This document shows, in pieces, positions 1 through 13,572 of a stretch of DNA of 64,000 nucleotides. The stretch comes from Choristoneura fumiferana. Lineage: Eukaryota > Arthropoda > Insecta > Lepidoptera > Tortricidae. The position numbers and the translations under genes were made by a program. Numbering within the stretch: position 1 is the first letter of the stretch; each line of letters starts with the position of its first letter. The stretch is from NCBI RefSeq assembly GCF_025370935.1, contig NC_133476.1, forward strand, positions 15,774,954 through 15,838,953, written 5' to 3'. A model generated the notes under the pieces. The model saw only the letters and a program-made list of their open reading frames with translations. It was not told where the DNA came from and ran no database searches.

Positions 1-2056
1 CTGAATTGTTACCGGCCAGATAGTTATGTATGATGGTTTGAGCCTGCACTATCGCGATTTGTTTTTTTTTTAATCAGTGGCTAGTTTTTTTCTTAATAAA
101 TGAACTACGGTTGTAGGTACATTTTACCTGATTTTTGAAGGCACAACAGAGCTTAAGTTTTTTTTATTAGGGGATTATATCCTGTGGTTTTCCAGGAACC
201 TTTTTGCCAACCCAAAGCATTTGCAAAATTAATCCACGGAATTCATGTACCTAGTCCTGAAAGGCAACACTGAAGAATGAAATCAATAATATTTTCAGTT
301 ACTTATTATTTCAATATTTTTATACCATATGTTCAATAACAAATTTTTTTAGGACGCGATTTATTGCTCTTTTTTATTACTGTAGAAATAACGATAATTT
401 TTTGTCGCCTGTTTAACAATTAATTAATTTAATTAAAACAAAGGTTTTACAATTGTTTCAAGGTAAATGTCCGAATGGTTAACAGGTTTAAACGGAAAAT
501 CAAGCGTTTGGTCGAATAACTTCGCAAAATTGGCAGTCCTATCCACTACACAGGTAGGTATTTCAACACGTTGAACATTTTGTCGTTATAACATTGAATA
601 ATATCATGTCATAAATTTCATAGTGGTTGAATTCGATTTTTTTTATTTAGTGTTCTAGTATTTGACACATTTTGTAATAGTGAGCCAGATTATCGGATCC
701 GATATCCCTATCGGACGCCGTTACCGATATCGGGGCAAGTAAAATGTATGAAATATGATCCGATATCGGTTCGGTTAATCTAAAAACGCTCTTGGGTCTC
801 CAATAGGCTCCATAGTGAAACAGTCATTGCGACACCCTTATCGAAGGTTACTGAAACGACTGATAGAAATTTATTAACTAGTTAGTTAGGCTCAATCAAT
901 GTTTTCATCTTACTATAAAATATGTTTCAAAATGCTTTTCATAGAGTAACCGCCAACGTAAATGTCAACAACTAGATATCGAAGAAATTTTGTACTTCTC
1001 AGTGCTTGACATGCCGCCTATGAAATGGTAAACTAAACGAGTTTTTATCACTATAGGTAAGTATACAGAATATATACTTAGTACATTTGGCTACTAGTTA
1101 TAACTAAACCATACCAAGTAAAGGAGGTTTACAGCACACAAATTTAAGTTAACTACACAAAATCCTTAGCGAATCACTTCAGAAAACTGACGCGTGTTTC
1201 TTCCGAGTCAAAAGCTGTCACCGTTTTCATAAAAGTAATTGGTTGATCAATTAACACTCTAACGTAGGAATCATAGATACCATTAATATAGTTTACAAAA
1301 CATGATTATATCGTTGTTTGTTTTCTTATTTTTCTAATAAGTAGGCGAAATAGTCAAATATTGGGTAGGTGTCGATGATTGGGACGTTAATAAAGTATTA
1401 CTAACTGATTTTTGTTGGTTGCTTCTAATCTTGCAAATGAATTTAACCCTCTTCCAGTACTTAAATTGACGTGAAAAGTACTGTAATATAATAATGTAGA
1501 TAGTCTTGAAAAAATATGCTTACAAAAATATGGTTTTTTTTATTAAAATCATTTTTATTATGTTACACACAATGTTAGCCATCACATTAGATCATCTTTA
1601 AAATATACTGTAACCAATTATCCTTTCCATTCCATTAGTACAAATGATTTAATTAAAAACAAAACAAACATAGGTACAGCCCCAAACAGCAAAGCATATT
1701 CCCCGCTTTCAAATGCAGAACGTTTTAATTAATTTAAATAACAATAAGTACTTCTTTACCTTTCTCAAGAAAAGCGATTAAATTTATAATTGGCCTATAT
1801 CCATCCGCACCTTTATACGAATTTAATTTTAATCGCTCAATTTAGCACAAACTTTAACGGTGTCGTTTTGTCGATAAACTTCTTATCGATATATATAACG
1901 ATTGAAATAGGTTAGCTTAGAACTGCGACCCCACATATAAACGAATTGCTGAAAGTAAAGTAAGTTAGGTAAGGTTAGCGTGAGTGGCCTAATAAAGTCG
2001 AAGAGCTACCAGCAAAGTAGTTAGGTTAGGATAGGTTAGAACTGCGACCCCACGCA
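1..2056. other. intergenic, no gene recognised
   Basis: AT-rich sequence with no reading frame that looks coding on either strand. The only notable items are a cluster of GATATCGG-like palindromes at 685-775 and a stretch at about 1960-2045 with several GGTTAG/TTAGG-like words. The phrase GAACTGCGACCCCAC occurs twice, near 1920 and near 2040. Confidence 0.6.
685..775. repeat. cluster of CCGATATCGG-type palindromes
   Basis: Overlapping palindromic words built on GATATCGG and GGATCCGATATC recur four times in about 90 bases. A shorter related stretch lies at 24246-24285. This looks like a remnant of a dispersed repeat rather than a control site; function unknown. Confidence 0.35.
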
Positions 2057-2066
2057 GAAACGGATT

Positions 2067-2357
2067 CATCATCATCATGTCAGCCGAAAGACATCCACTG
2101 CTTCCCCCAAGGCGCTCCACTCAAACCGGTCCTATGCTTTCCGCATTTACCGCGATCGCGCGATCTTAACCAGGTCGTCGCTCCATCTTGTTGGAGGCCT
2201 ACCGGCAGCTCGTCTCCCGGTCCGCGGACGCCATTCGAGAACCCTCAGACCCCATCGGCCATCTGTCCTGCGAGCAACGTGCCCCGCCCACTGCGACCTC
2301 AGATTCGCAATTCTTCGGGCTATGTCGGTAACCTTGTTCTACGGAACGGGACGGATG
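2067..2357 (-). mobile_element. RTE-type LINE, 5'-truncated 3' end
   Basis: On the minus strand this matches the C-terminal part and 3' tail of the RTE-like LINE seen more fully at 61788-62834, ending in a (GAT)n tail that appears as CATCATCATCATG on the plus strand. It is flanked by a perfect 10-bp target duplication GAAACGGATT at 2057-2066 and 2358-2367, so both ends of the insertion are known. The coding frame is broken; dead fragment. Confidence 0.85.
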
Positions 2358-2367
2358 GAAACGGATT

Positions 2368-2981
2368 GCTATTTGCCCTTGAATGGACATAGGGACAGTT
2401 TTATCTTGAAAATTAGTTTCCGCGAGATGGCGATAAATAAATTCTACACAGACGGTATCGCGGGCACGAGCTAGTTTTCAATGTATGTAATTAAAGGGGC
2501 AAACATTATTTTAGTGGGTACGCCTGTACCCACTGAAGGAAGTCTTATGCAAATATTGATTTATTTTATAACAAGGTTGTTAGCCCGGCCACAGAATAAA
2601 TAATAGTACGGCTATGAGGATAACGTATTCTAATTTTAATATTTATTTACAAATATTTTATACCCAATGTATTTAAGGCCTATACACACGGAGTATAATT
2701 TGGCGCAGACAATGCGCAGTAAACGCGAGTTTACGCGCGTAAATCAGTCACTTTTACTAGCTACTTTATATTTAGATACTACTTTTTTGAGAAGTTCCAG
2801 CGTTTTGCACTTTCACGAAACGCACGTCATCTTCGCCTAAAAAATGCGCCCGTATGCGTATGCGCATGGTCCTCATGTACGGGAAGGGTGTCACAATATA
2901 ATATTTAACGTTACATATTTGAAATATTTGTTATTTTACTTTAAAATCCGGTAGTTAGATGTTAACTAACTAGTTATATAA
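2368..2981. other. intergenic, nothing recognised
   Basis: No coding frame, RNA gene or repeat family that I can identify. Confidence 0.5.
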
Positions 2982-3636
2982 TAGATTGATAACCAAGGGT
3001 GGAAAGTGACCCATTTCACCCGAGATTTCGTTCGAGCGCCAATAGTTCGAGGGGAAATGGGTAATTTCACCCAAGTTAGACACTCTATTTTTCATTTCGA
3101 CTGTGAGGAAATTAAAATACTACCTACCTCCAACCATTTCGCACTGGCCACTTGCCACGTCCGACTATAAAAAAATCAAGTTGGTCACGACACGACCAAG
3201 GAGCTTATAATACAAAACTGGAGGTTGAACGCCGAACGAAAACGAAGAAGTTTGACCTTGGTTACTTATTTATATATTTCATCTCTTTCTTTCACATTTC
3301 AAGAATGACTTCCATCTCTTTCTTAACCTAACTAAAGAAAGAGATGGAATATATTCGTGACATAATAAAAGTCAAATTTCTTGCTTTAAACGGATGTTCG
3401 GCGTTCAACCTCCAGTGTTGTAGGTATATAAGGTCCTTGGTCACCACGTGCATCTAGATGGCCAGGCCGAAACGTGAAAAAAAAGCGTCATTTACGTAAC
3501 TCAATTATCTTCTACTCCACGGCTAATCGTAAATATATAAAAAAAATACTTTCCACCCTAGAGATGAAAACGCAATTTTCCACCCGGCTATTATATCCAT
3601 GAAAATTAAACTTTCCGAACAGGAGAGATGAAAAAT
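2982..3636 (+). mobile_element. large foldback element, copy 1
   Basis: About 655 bp shared with 23394-24054 in the opposite orientation. It runs from TAGATTGATAACCAAGG to AGGAGAGATGAAAAAT. It contains inner inverted arms at 3194-3236 and 3396-3442 (both carry the TGGAGGTTGAACGCCGAAC motif or its complement). No protein is encoded. It is most likely a non-autonomous foldback DNA element, but no target duplication was confirmed. Confidence 0.65.
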
Positions 3637-5313
3637 ATATTATAATGCCTGGGCTGCTTTTTCTTATGCTGTTTTTTTAGGTAAATCGTGTTTTGGGGAA
3701 GGTACGTTCGAACGGGTTTACTCACAAAATAAGTATCAAATAATTTTGAAATTTTTAAGCATAAAAAGGCCTTTGGCTTTTATTTATGGGATTGCAATCG
3801 TTAGCTGGCATGCTACGACATTGCTAAGCAAGTATGATGGAAAATAATGCCATCCTTTTTATGTAACCTCAAGAAGATGCCGACCGAGGCATCCTCTCAC
3901 TTCGATTTCTTTCCATTACGGCCATCATGTACCTCTAATCAGTCTGCGAATGGCTCTTGTGTCTCACAAAGCGTAGCACTCGATATGTAAATCGGATAAC
4001 AGTAGCACTGTGGCTTCTGTGACAGCCATTAGAGGAGGGATGTCCGCTCGAATACCTAGTAAAGGCTGTAGGCATAGTATTGACGTCTTAAGACTCGTTC
4101 ACACTTACGCTTAAGCTTTTTGAACGTCTACACGCGGACTTAAAAATAAGTGTTCGATCAAATGTGTTTGGACGCAGAGTCAAGGAACTTCTTCTGGATA
4201 AATCATTGAATTCTCTAAAAAAGTACCCACTATGAAATGAATTTTCGTTCACATTTTATAATTTTATATTTTTCTGCACCTATTTTTTACCCCAGTTATT
4301 AAAATAATTCGGCTGTATTGAATACAAATTAAAGTGTTTTTTGTTTTGTTTTGAAGGGCATCCATTTGGTCTTGTTTGTATTTAAACTGAAGAAACAAGA
4401 CCATCCTCAAGGAAAGGAAGGCTTTTCATTATATTTTTTTGTATTTATTATTTTCAACGAAACTGCTCTCTTCGCATTAAGCGACTCCATTAATACACAA
4501 ACTGAGTAATCCATTACAGATTCCCAACATTTAGTTCATATTTTATGACCCGATGACGTCACGGTCACGACGCGTCTTGATCGCTTTTCTTATGTTATTT
4601 ATGACACATTTATTGCGTCTGCGACTCGTCATTCACGTCTAGGTAGTACAGTAAGGGAAAGGTCACCAAGTGAAAGTATACGTAAGACGAAAAAAGTATT
4701 TTCTAACGTTTATTACCAAACAAATAAAAGTCGTGGTTTAATCATTCCAGCCAGCTAAATGATATTTCTGTCAAAAACCTTTTCACCTCTCGAAAAAGCT
4801 GTTTTTCTCCTTCGAAATCAGCTTGGAAAAGCGCTTTTTCTCCGCTTGCGTGGAAAAGGTTTTTGAAATTTGAATTTTATGATGAACTGCGCTATACCTT
4901 ACTATTTCTTTTGATTAAAGAAATTAGTAGATGGCTCGCATAACTAGGGAGGAAAGCACATTTTGGCACCCATTTTTATAGACGCCATTGTAGATTTCTT
5001 GGTGTAAACACTTGTGCAACAAAATACTATCTATATAGCTTCACGGTTTTGCATTATTCTTGAAGGTTTTACACGTACTAATTACTATCTTTTCAATACG
5101 GACAATACAAACCTATTGTTTACCACACTATGCCACCTAACTACTTGTTGATACCTACATACCTAAAATCAACAAGTAAGATACCTACGCGTTCCTATCC
5201 TACGTAAAAAAGTCTTGATAAGCAGACAGAAAGATACAAGACCACACAAATAAAGGTTCCTACTTGTTTTTTGGCGCGTCTATCCTATATCTAAAAATAT
5301 ACTAAAAAGCTTT
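3637..5313. other. intergenic, nothing recognised
   Basis: No coding frame above background and no repeat family recognised in either orientation. Confidence 0.5.
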
Positions 5314-5503
5314 CATCATCATCAACATCATGTCAGCCGAAAGACATCCCTTTCCACGTCCACCGCGATCCCGCGATCTTACCAGATCTAACCAGGTCGT
5401 CGCTCCATCTTCCGACAGCTTGTCTCCCGGTCCGTGGACACCATTTGAGAACCTTCTGACCCCATCGGCCATCATCTGCCACTTCAGTTTTACAATTTTT
5501 CGG
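5314..5503 (-). mobile_element. RTE-type LINE 3' fragment
   Basis: Minus-strand 3' end of the same RTE family as 2067-2357, with the CATCATCATCAACATC tail followed by the complement of the last coding residues. It has internal deletions compared with the 16538-16955 copy. Any reading frame running through it is chance. Confidence 0.75.
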
Positions 5504-6852
5504 CTTTTTAAAAAGCTTTATACTTTTATGCCAAAAACTAACGGGCTTTCTAATTATAAAATAATAAGGCAGCATAATTATCTGCTCGTTGTTAACAACA
5601 AGTTACTCTGCAGAAAATTAAAAGTTTCCAGCGTTATCCGTATAAAGCATCGGGCAAAGAGCTACACCACCTTTTTAATTATGAGAGCCGTGTACACAGT
5701 TAGTAGAACTTCCGCGATTAGTTTTCTTGCAAAAAGTGCGCGTTGTGCTTTTTACAAGCTTATTTTTAACTTGCACTGTATGTATGTGTGTATGGGTCAA
5801 GTCTTGCAAGATTGAGTTGAACTTTGGTATACCTATTATACAAGGTGGGCTAATCTTGAGCTAATTTAGTTCTAGAACTTTTGAAAATAACTTGTATTTT
5901 GATTTTTATTACAGTTTAAAGTTTAATGTTTGGACAAGCAATGTATTGCGAAATCCGGCATTTTGTTACGTGACAGACGATGTCATTTAGGCTATTGGAT
6001 GCCGTACATTGAAATACCATTTAATTTGTTTGGAATAAACATATAATGATAAAATTACTTAATTTTTGAGAGTTGCAGAACTAAAGTAGTTCCATTTGAG
6101 TAGCAGAACATGTGCTTTAATTTTTTTGCCCCTGTTACAGCCCCGCCCCCCGGTATACATATATCATAAGTAGGATATAGAGACAAAGATTTTTTATTTA
6201 TTTACCTATACATTGCATTTAAGACATGATAAGATTTACACACAGGGTAATTTTCATTGTGAAGGAAAACATTTTAAAACAACATCGAATATATAGATCA
6301 TGTTTCTGAAAATGGCGAATAATAACATTTAAAAAAAATTACTCGTATTGCAAAAACGAAGAATTCCGTCACCCAGTGGTCAGACGGGTGGTTCCGCTGC
6401 TAAAGTTTGATTGTTTTCGCTAACTCCCGCTAAACTGGAATTTGTTTCGCCGCAATCTTCCGAGTTAATTAGGTGACGATTTAATCAACAGCTAATTTGG
6501 GGCTACTTAAAGTGTGGATGTAAATTATTATAAATGTTTTCAGTTTTGAAAAAGTTGGCTTCTAAGATGCGGGGCTAAAATCTGTGGGGAGTAAATGTGA
6601 AATTTCGAGAGTATGTCTGTCTGTATGTTTGTTACTCTTGCACGCTAAAACGACTGCGCAGATCTGGATTTGGTATGCAGATAGCTTGACGTCTAGGATA
6701 CTTTTTATTAATAGCAAAAGAGAGTAACAACAAAAATACAAAAACTAGCCATTTGTACAATAAACATTTACAACAACACAGCAATATTTCACGAAACGTA
6801 ACCTGTATAACTTCTCGCAAATTTATGAAGAGAAACTAAAGACCAAATATTT
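5504..6852. other. intergenic, nothing recognised
   Basis: No gene or recognisable repeat; AT-rich throughout. Confidence 0.5.
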
Positions 6853-6962
6853 AATTTATTTATTTATTTATTATTTTAGTTTCAGCGTGAAGAAGTAACA
6901 AATATACTCACTTACTCACTCACTCACTCACAAACTTTCACCTTTATAATATTAATAGGATA
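6853..6962 (+). repeat. dispersed repeat 3' fragment (Lep1/SINE-like end)
   Basis: Begins in (TTTA)n and a (CACT)n run and ends in CTTTATAATATTAATAGGAT. This is the terminal motif shared by the longer copies at 26113, 40265, 45117 and 53632. Family naming from memory is uncertain (Lep1 Helitron-like or SINE). Confidence 0.5.
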
Positions 6963-7356
6963 AGATTTTTCTTTTTAATACATTTTTTGTAAATTTCCCA
7001 TGGGCGGTACAACTCAAACAGACGAATGAACGGTCAGAGCTCAATACATGTGTACCTACTGCACGGAAAAATTAACATTTTTAGGTTCTCACTCTTAACT
7101 ATTTAAAATGCTTCAGAATGGAGTAACTAAACTTGTGCCGTTAAATAACGTTAGAGCGTTTTAAAAAATATTATAGTTAAGAGAATTGTACCTAATAAGT
7201 AGTTTGTTTTGAAAAAAAAACTTTCTGCCGAGTTTCTTGCTTCGCATTCTTCTTGGCAATGATGGTCTTTACGAAAGAGCTATAAGTATATAAAAAAATT
7301 ATACAGAAAATTTAAGCGACTACAAAAAACCATGAAAATAATTTTCTACCAGTATG

Positions 7357-7477
7357 AGTCGTTCGGTGCCTTAGCACGAGCCAGCAGGAGTGGACCTATA
7401 GTCATCTACCTCACCTACGCACTTTATATTGGGCTTCAATCACTCCTGCTGGCTCGTGCTGTGGCACCGACCGACTT
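7357..7477. mobile_element. small foldback repeat
   Basis: Inverted arms at 7357-7393 and 7441-7477 (core AGCACGAGCCAGCAGGAGTG and its complement) surround a loop of about 47 bases. A degenerate relative with the same loop text (GACCTATAGTC) lies at 55318-55410. Overlapping short frames here are shadows of the palindrome. Confidence 0.65.
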
Positions 7478-9960
7478 CAGACTGGCAGAAAAATATTTTA
7501 ATGTTTTTTGTAGCCGGTTTAATTTTTTTGTTATATTTTTTTTTCACGCTTTTTAGTGTAAATAATCTAAGATACAATAGTTTATTATCAGCTGCTCGTC
7601 AAAGTTGTATGAAATCTCTTTGCAGGCCGCTAGTGACCGCGCGCAGGCAGGCGAGTCACAGCGCCTGCAGCGCGATACTTCTCAGCCTATTATTTGTAAC
7701 ACAACGTCAATATTTTCATGTCATGTTTGAGAAAAGATATTTTAACTTTGAAAGGCTGGATAAATGTTGATGTGTTTTTCTAACGTGTCACTCGTCTTTC
7801 AAAAACGTGGATTGTTACTGCTTTTGAATAAATATAAGTAGATAATATTTTCATGGGCATCTTGATTAATCGCTCTAAGTGAACTGGCCTCCGTATATTC
7901 GAACATGGCTAAGCCATTGGGTTTATTAGAAGTTTTATCAGTTTTAGGAAAATTAACTTTGCCAATCGGTAACAAATTGAAAATCTCGATATCCTTAAAT
8001 TGCATGAAAGAATTCAATCCGCAGCTGAGACTGAATAATACTGATAGTCATAAATCTCGAACTCATCGAACGCTTTGATTGAAAAGGGCGCGGAAAATGG
8101 CATCGAGTATAAAATGTAACTCAATAACCACGTTTGGGTTGCATCAGTGCTTAAATTGATAGATCAAGATGATAAGTCATTATTACCTTTGGCCTATAAG
8201 GTCCATTTTATCGTGAAAGAGTAACAAACATCAATCCATCCTTACACCCATCTATCCCAACACACTTTCATGTTTATAAATAATAATATTAGTTAGTAGG
8301 ATATCTAATAAATACCTTTAAACGAGTTTTCGGGGTGAAAAATCGATCTAGCTTGGTCTTATCTCTGGGAAAACGCTTTTTATCGAGTTTTAGTTCAGAA
8401 GTCATCAATGGGTGAATTGCGAAACAATTGTACATAATAGTTAAGGGCTTTAGTTAAGAAGGAAAACTTAATTGATTCCTTTGTGTTACAAAAGTTTGTA
8501 CGACTAACTTAGCAAGCCTAAATAAAGTCTATGTACAATTTTTTTGCAATTCACCCTAATAGTACATTCAATAATCTATTAACGCAAATCCTTCACAGGA
8601 AATTTGTTTTTCTGACGAACGCAATACTTGCTAACCCTTCCATTCTGTTTGTAAACTTCGATTTCAGGTTTTAATCAAACGCTCTCTAAAATCCAATTTT
8701 ATAGTGTAAACGCTATTTTTCCGGAGTGATCAAAAAGTGGAGTAGAACGTTTTTCTATCGTGTTAAATTACGCAGCTGTCCAACTACTTTTTTATACGAA
8801 AGTCTAACTTTTGCAAGGAAAATAAATTAATGACAAATCTTAAACTACTATAGAGCCCTAGAGATACTTTCGCAGACTTATTTCTTGAGTTTCACAGAGG
8901 TGTGACAAATTTCCACTTAAATGGGATTAAAAGGGATTTGTATTCTTGATTCAGTGTCGCTCTATCTCCGTGACTATTATTAGGTAAAAGAGGCTTGTGG
9001 CGTTTATGTAGTTAAAAAATTCCCACGGGAATAAAGATAATTTTTCTTACACAGACTTATTTAGACAACGCACTGCCTATCTCATGAACTAAATACCTAA
9101 ACTTTGCCAGATATACCTTCTTCCTTGAAGGTCATAGAGGTGCATTAAGAAGAGATTTTTAGAAATAAAAGAGATTTACATATATTTTTGTTTTAATTGA
9201 ATTTAACAAGTCCTAGCAGGATAGATAACGAAAGAGTTTTTTTTTTTAATATAACTGATTAGCTAGCTGTCATATTATTTGATGATTAGAAGGGTGCACT
9301 AAGAACAAATTTTGCGAAATTAGGTCACAAGCGGGATGCATAATTTTAGTTTAACACGTAAGTTGTTGGTTTTTTATTAGAGTTTTATCTTGGATTATTA
9401 GTCGAAATGGCATGAATCACGTCAGTTTAGTCGTAAATTTACTTAAAATACTAGGTACCTACTCAAACGAAGTTGCGGGAAAAATATATGTAAAATATTT
9501 CAGCTATCTATTACGGCTCTTGAGTATAAAACCCTGTGACTGTGACAAATACGGCTGATGCAACGGACGGGCTTAGTAATAAGATGATTCCATATGTCAC
9601 CCTACGGGTACGAAACTCTAAAAACGTAAGAGCTGACCAAAAGTGTAACGCCATGGTATTACCAGTCACAATGGAACCGTCAAGGCTTCCGAAAGGATCT
9701 TTGGTACAATGTAAAAGATTTACTCTTCTCCGGCCCTGAGATCCAAATGTACGAGTATGTGCTTAAGCTTATCCTCCCTTTAAATAGAATGTGGGTACTT
9801 TGGGCCGTCTTGTTACTGCATCTCTGTCGTTCGCGTGAATAGCAAGAGTATGCATCCCTTTCTTTAACTTGAATATTCAGCAAAGCGATGTGAAATAACG
9901 GAGTAAAATTTTTTTGAATCTATAATTGGGTTGTTTTACGGTAGTACTATTAGTTATTCT
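7478..9960. other. intergenic with one small repeat fragment
   Basis: Nothing coding recognised. A degenerate repeat end at 8213-8302 finishes in TAATATTAGTTAGTAGGAT, the same terminal motif as 6853-6962. Confidence 0.5.
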
Positions 9961-10101
9961 GTGGTTTTACGAGCTTTTCAAACCGTTATCAATTTCCTGT
10001 CGACAATTATAATTGTGTTATCGTTTTATAAAATCCTTTCATTTCTTCAGTAGGTATAAACGACAGGAAACTGATAGCGGTTCAAACGCTCGTAGAACTA
10101 C
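9961..10101. mobile_element. foldback repeat
   Basis: Imperfect inverted arms at 9961-10002 and 10059-10101 carry GTGGTTTTACGAGC / GCTCGTAGAACTACCC and CGTTATCAATTTCCTGTCG / CGACAGGAAACTGATAGCG. Non-coding foldback MITE; no clear target duplication seen. Confidence 0.55.
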
Positions 10102-10681
10102 CCAATCGTCATTTTGTCCTTCACTAAATACGTCTTAGATTGTATCGTATATTATTATTTTTAGAATATGTTTGATATAATACGTATTGTTTATGTGAAT
10201 GCTTGGCTAGGCTTGGCTTGCTTATGCTGAGTGGGGACTGGGGTTTGTTTTTATGGCGTTAAATAAATGTAGGTATTTTGTTTCTTTCTTGCCTTTCTTT
10301 GAAAGAGGATAACATCAGGTTCTGCATGTTTATAGTGTCGCACCGGCATAGCTGTAGTAAATTTAATTTCTGTTTTTATTTAATTTCTATGGGAATCCCC
10401 TTTAATCGTGGTTAAATTGCACGAAGAAAACGCGAACAGAATTTCGTATCTCTTCAATAGCAGTAAAGATTTTAAAGATTTACATGTATTAATCTCGATA
10501 CCGTGGGAACATCGTTTTTAAAGGTGTCCTATGTGTTATCCTAATGATTCATCTGTCTCCATGTTAAATTACTAGCCGTTGTAGCGTGATAGAATAACAA
10601 AAATATTTATACATATACATGCACGAAATTTCAGCCAATGGTACTTGTTGGCAAAACTAACTATACAAATATTATTGTGTT

Positions 10682-11350
10682 GTAAGTAAGTAAGTAAATC
10701 TTTATTTGCTAGAATACGTTTACAAAGCGATTACAAAATCTTAAGTAATTAAATTACAGTCACAGTATTCAGCCGACAGCTCGACATGCAAATTTTCTAT
10801 TAACAATCGTGCTTCAATAATTATATTAAATGAGTATAAAATATCCATGTAATCGTTGAATTAAAATATCAAAATAAATAAAATATATAAAGCTTTTGAA
10901 TTGAAACAATGTTAATATAAAATTTAAAAAAAGTCAATAAATTTGATTAGACATTTTATGATTTATATATTCTTTAACAGTATAAAAACAATTACTCAGT
11001 AGCCACTTAGTCAATGTTTTTTGGAATTTTGGACCCTGTAGAAATTTTAACGCGCCTGGGAGTTTATTATATAATTCAACGCACATATATATTGCCCGCA
11101 TTCCTTTTATATATATCTCAGCGGCATCGTGGATGGAACAGGAAATTATACTGTGCTCTCTGACTACTATTATGTGCACTAGAACGTTCTCTGAAATATT
11201 GCCTTTGATAACGAATAAGCAGATGTTTCGTATGTACATACACGCTAAAGGTAATATCTTGTATTTCTGAAAAATTGGTTTACAACGGTCCGTAATCCAA
11301 GTGTAGTAATGCAAGTTGGTAGTAACAGATCGAGTGTTTTTTTTCATCGT
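10682..11350 (-). mobile_element. LINE 3' end with reverse transcriptase C-terminal tail (CR1/Jockey-like)
   Basis: The minus-strand frame 11347-10934 (137 residues) ends in a segment typical of CR1/Jockey-group LINE C-termini in moths, with LYNKLPGALK and KWLLSNCFYTVKEYIN near its end. It is followed by about 250 bp of AT-rich 3' UTR and a (TTAC)n tail that reads GTAAGTAAGTAAGTAAATC on the plus strand. The catalytic RT core is absent, so this is a 5'-truncated copy. Clade assignment is from memory of these motifs. Confidence 0.7.
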
Positions 11351-11750
11351 ATTTTGTTGATACGATCGTATTTAGGTATCTTTCTTTCTCAAGTAGCTTC
11401 GGTAAACTTCAGTAAAGAAAGAGTTAAAATGGGCTGGTAGAGAAAGGAAGACAAATACGAACTTTTGCGACAAAATACGCTGGCAAAACATTATTCACTA
11501 CCTATATCTTTACTTTCTTAAAATTACTCGTTCATTCCCATTGGTCTGCTCGCCTTGTGGCTGTTTGTGTTTTTTCTCTCCTCCAAGTTTCCTTTAATAA
11601 CACTAGATTCAGTGCTTACGGTCTATTTGCCTACAGTACTCGTAAACTTCTGTTGTTTGAATTTCACTGCATTTCTGATTATAATGACTCATCATCATCA
11701 CAATGAAAACATAAATTGCGTCACTAATTAGTTACAACAATTTATTGTCA

Positions 11751-11879
11751 CCTGAGGCCGTATCGCCTAACGTTTCTGACGCCCGCGATCGCAATCAAAT
11801 GAAATGACAGTTTTTGTATGCAAAATCTGTCATTTGATTGCGATCGCGATCGTGAAACGGTAGTCAATACGGCCTCTGA
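11751..11879. mobile_element. foldback MITE (GAGGCCGTAT ends)
   Basis: Nearly the whole 129 bp is an inverted repeat: CTGAGGCCGTAT at the left, ATACGGCCTCTG at the right, with CGATCGCAATCAAATGACAG arms meeting near the centre. A second copy at 16489 is split by an RTE insertion. Confidence 0.75.
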
Positions 11880-11954
11880 TCCTAATTAGTCAATAAACAC
11901 GCGGGTTGTTATCGAAAATGCCAGCGGTCATCGATTTCCAATAACTGGCTCGGA

Positions 11955-12087
11955 CCTATTTGTTCGTCTCTAGCGGACCACAGTTGACCCGCTCTGGCCG
12001 CCTTAATTAAACTGCAGTCCTATACAAAACATCGGATAAGTGGAAGCAATAATTACTTAATTGTGTTTTTATGAGCTTTTATTTATA
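11955..12087 (+). repeat. segment duplicated at 32777-32905
   Basis: About 130 bp, starting at ACCTATTTGTTCGTCTCTAG, reappears almost identically about 20.8 kb downstream as filler inside a SINE in copy A (32774-33019), but is absent from copy B. It has no inverted ends or simple tail here, so this position may be the donor. It encodes nothing recognisable. Confidence 0.7.
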
Positions 12088-13572
12088 CACCGTGTTATTT
12101 TTGATATCCGATAACTAAGGGGACAATCTACAGTTCAAATGAAGTTAATTTCTCTAAGACACTATAGTGGCCTAACTCTTACTGTTTAAAAGATAGTAAT
12201 CAAGAGTTAAGATAATTAATTATTCGTCGGAATGGTGATGGCGACTGTATACAATACTACTCATATATGTTTACCTACATTATAATACTATAACTATATT
12301 GTTTATAGGTAGATAGGTATCTATTATTTTTTTATGTATCCTTGCACGAAACTATTACACTACACTTATATTATATACTACCAATTTACAACTGTACCTA
12401 ATTACAAAAAATACGTAAGTAGGAGTACGCGAACGTAAAAGGTGATCATTTCGCGAAGCGAGCGCATGACGAGCGAGCTAAATAAAATCGAAACGTACGG
12501 CACCGACGGCAGCGCAGCCTTGACTAAAGAAAACTTAATCCTCCTTAAATTATCAGTATGTGCGTGCGGCGGGTGCGTGCGTGCGTACCGGTGCCAACCG
12601 GCGCACACACATTTAAGCCGCGCGATGTACTTTTGAATGTAGTGAACCTACTTGTCCTCTTTTACGTACGTTACGTAATCTGGCGCTCGACAATGAATGG
12701 GTAGTTAGTAATTATACCACTTTCAATCTAGCTAGGCCATTCTTGATGCAATAAGTCGTATCCACTGCTACTCTTTGTGCAGTTCTGCGATATAAAACAT
12801 AGCAGATATCTTTAACTTTTCGCTTTGTCTTTTCCTTCGCTTTCTCTGTTCCCCTGGGAACAGTGCAACTTCCCGGAATGAAGACTACCTGTGTGTTATT
12901 TACCCACTTTATAACCCTCGGTGATGCTTCCTTTCACATCAAAGTATACAGGCTAGGATATATACATTTTAGTATATACCGTATACCGGAAAAGCAAACC
13001 GTTTGATGAAGGTTGCAGGAAACAGCTTATTCATATTCCTATATATATCTGCATAAAGCCCAGTTTGCAAAGTGGTGCAAGTTGTGTTACATTGCGAGCT
13101 CGTAAACGTAAAGGGAACGACTTTGAAGTGGTCAATCGACCGCAATAATGTAGTGCTATTTGGTCGATTTTTCTTTCAGGTTTTAAATAACTGGGCTTCA
13201 GATAGTGTGAAATAAGTTCTATTCGTTCCGTAATTGATGGAAACTAAATTGACCATGAATCATGATCTTACGTCATGAAGGACCCGGCAGCGAGATAGAG
13301 GTAAGGTCTTTAAGTTATTTGTTTAGTTTTAACTAAGCTTATGCAAAATTATGTAGCACAGTTATTTTATTCGTTTGTTTCTATTTACGATATTGGGTAA
13401 CTCCATAATATGGTCTAACAAAGTTGTGAACACAATTTTTACCGCTTCTTTCTGTTATACAGTATATGAAGAGGAAAGAAAGAGATGGTGATGGTGAGCG
13501 TTAGACAATGCGGCCTCTGAAGCATGTGAGTAGAGTACTAGCCAAACTTAAGTAGGTAGTCATCTAATTTAT
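12088..13572. other. intergenic, nothing recognised
   Basis: A GC-richer patch with GTGCGTGCG-type runs at 12555-12600 sits in otherwise AT-rich DNA. Short frames on both strands across it look like shadows. Confidence 0.45.

Noticed and set aside
1960..2045. TTAGG-like words resembling the insect telomere repeat
   Set aside because: Only a few degenerate units mixed with GGTTAG; no array, so not a telomeric tract.
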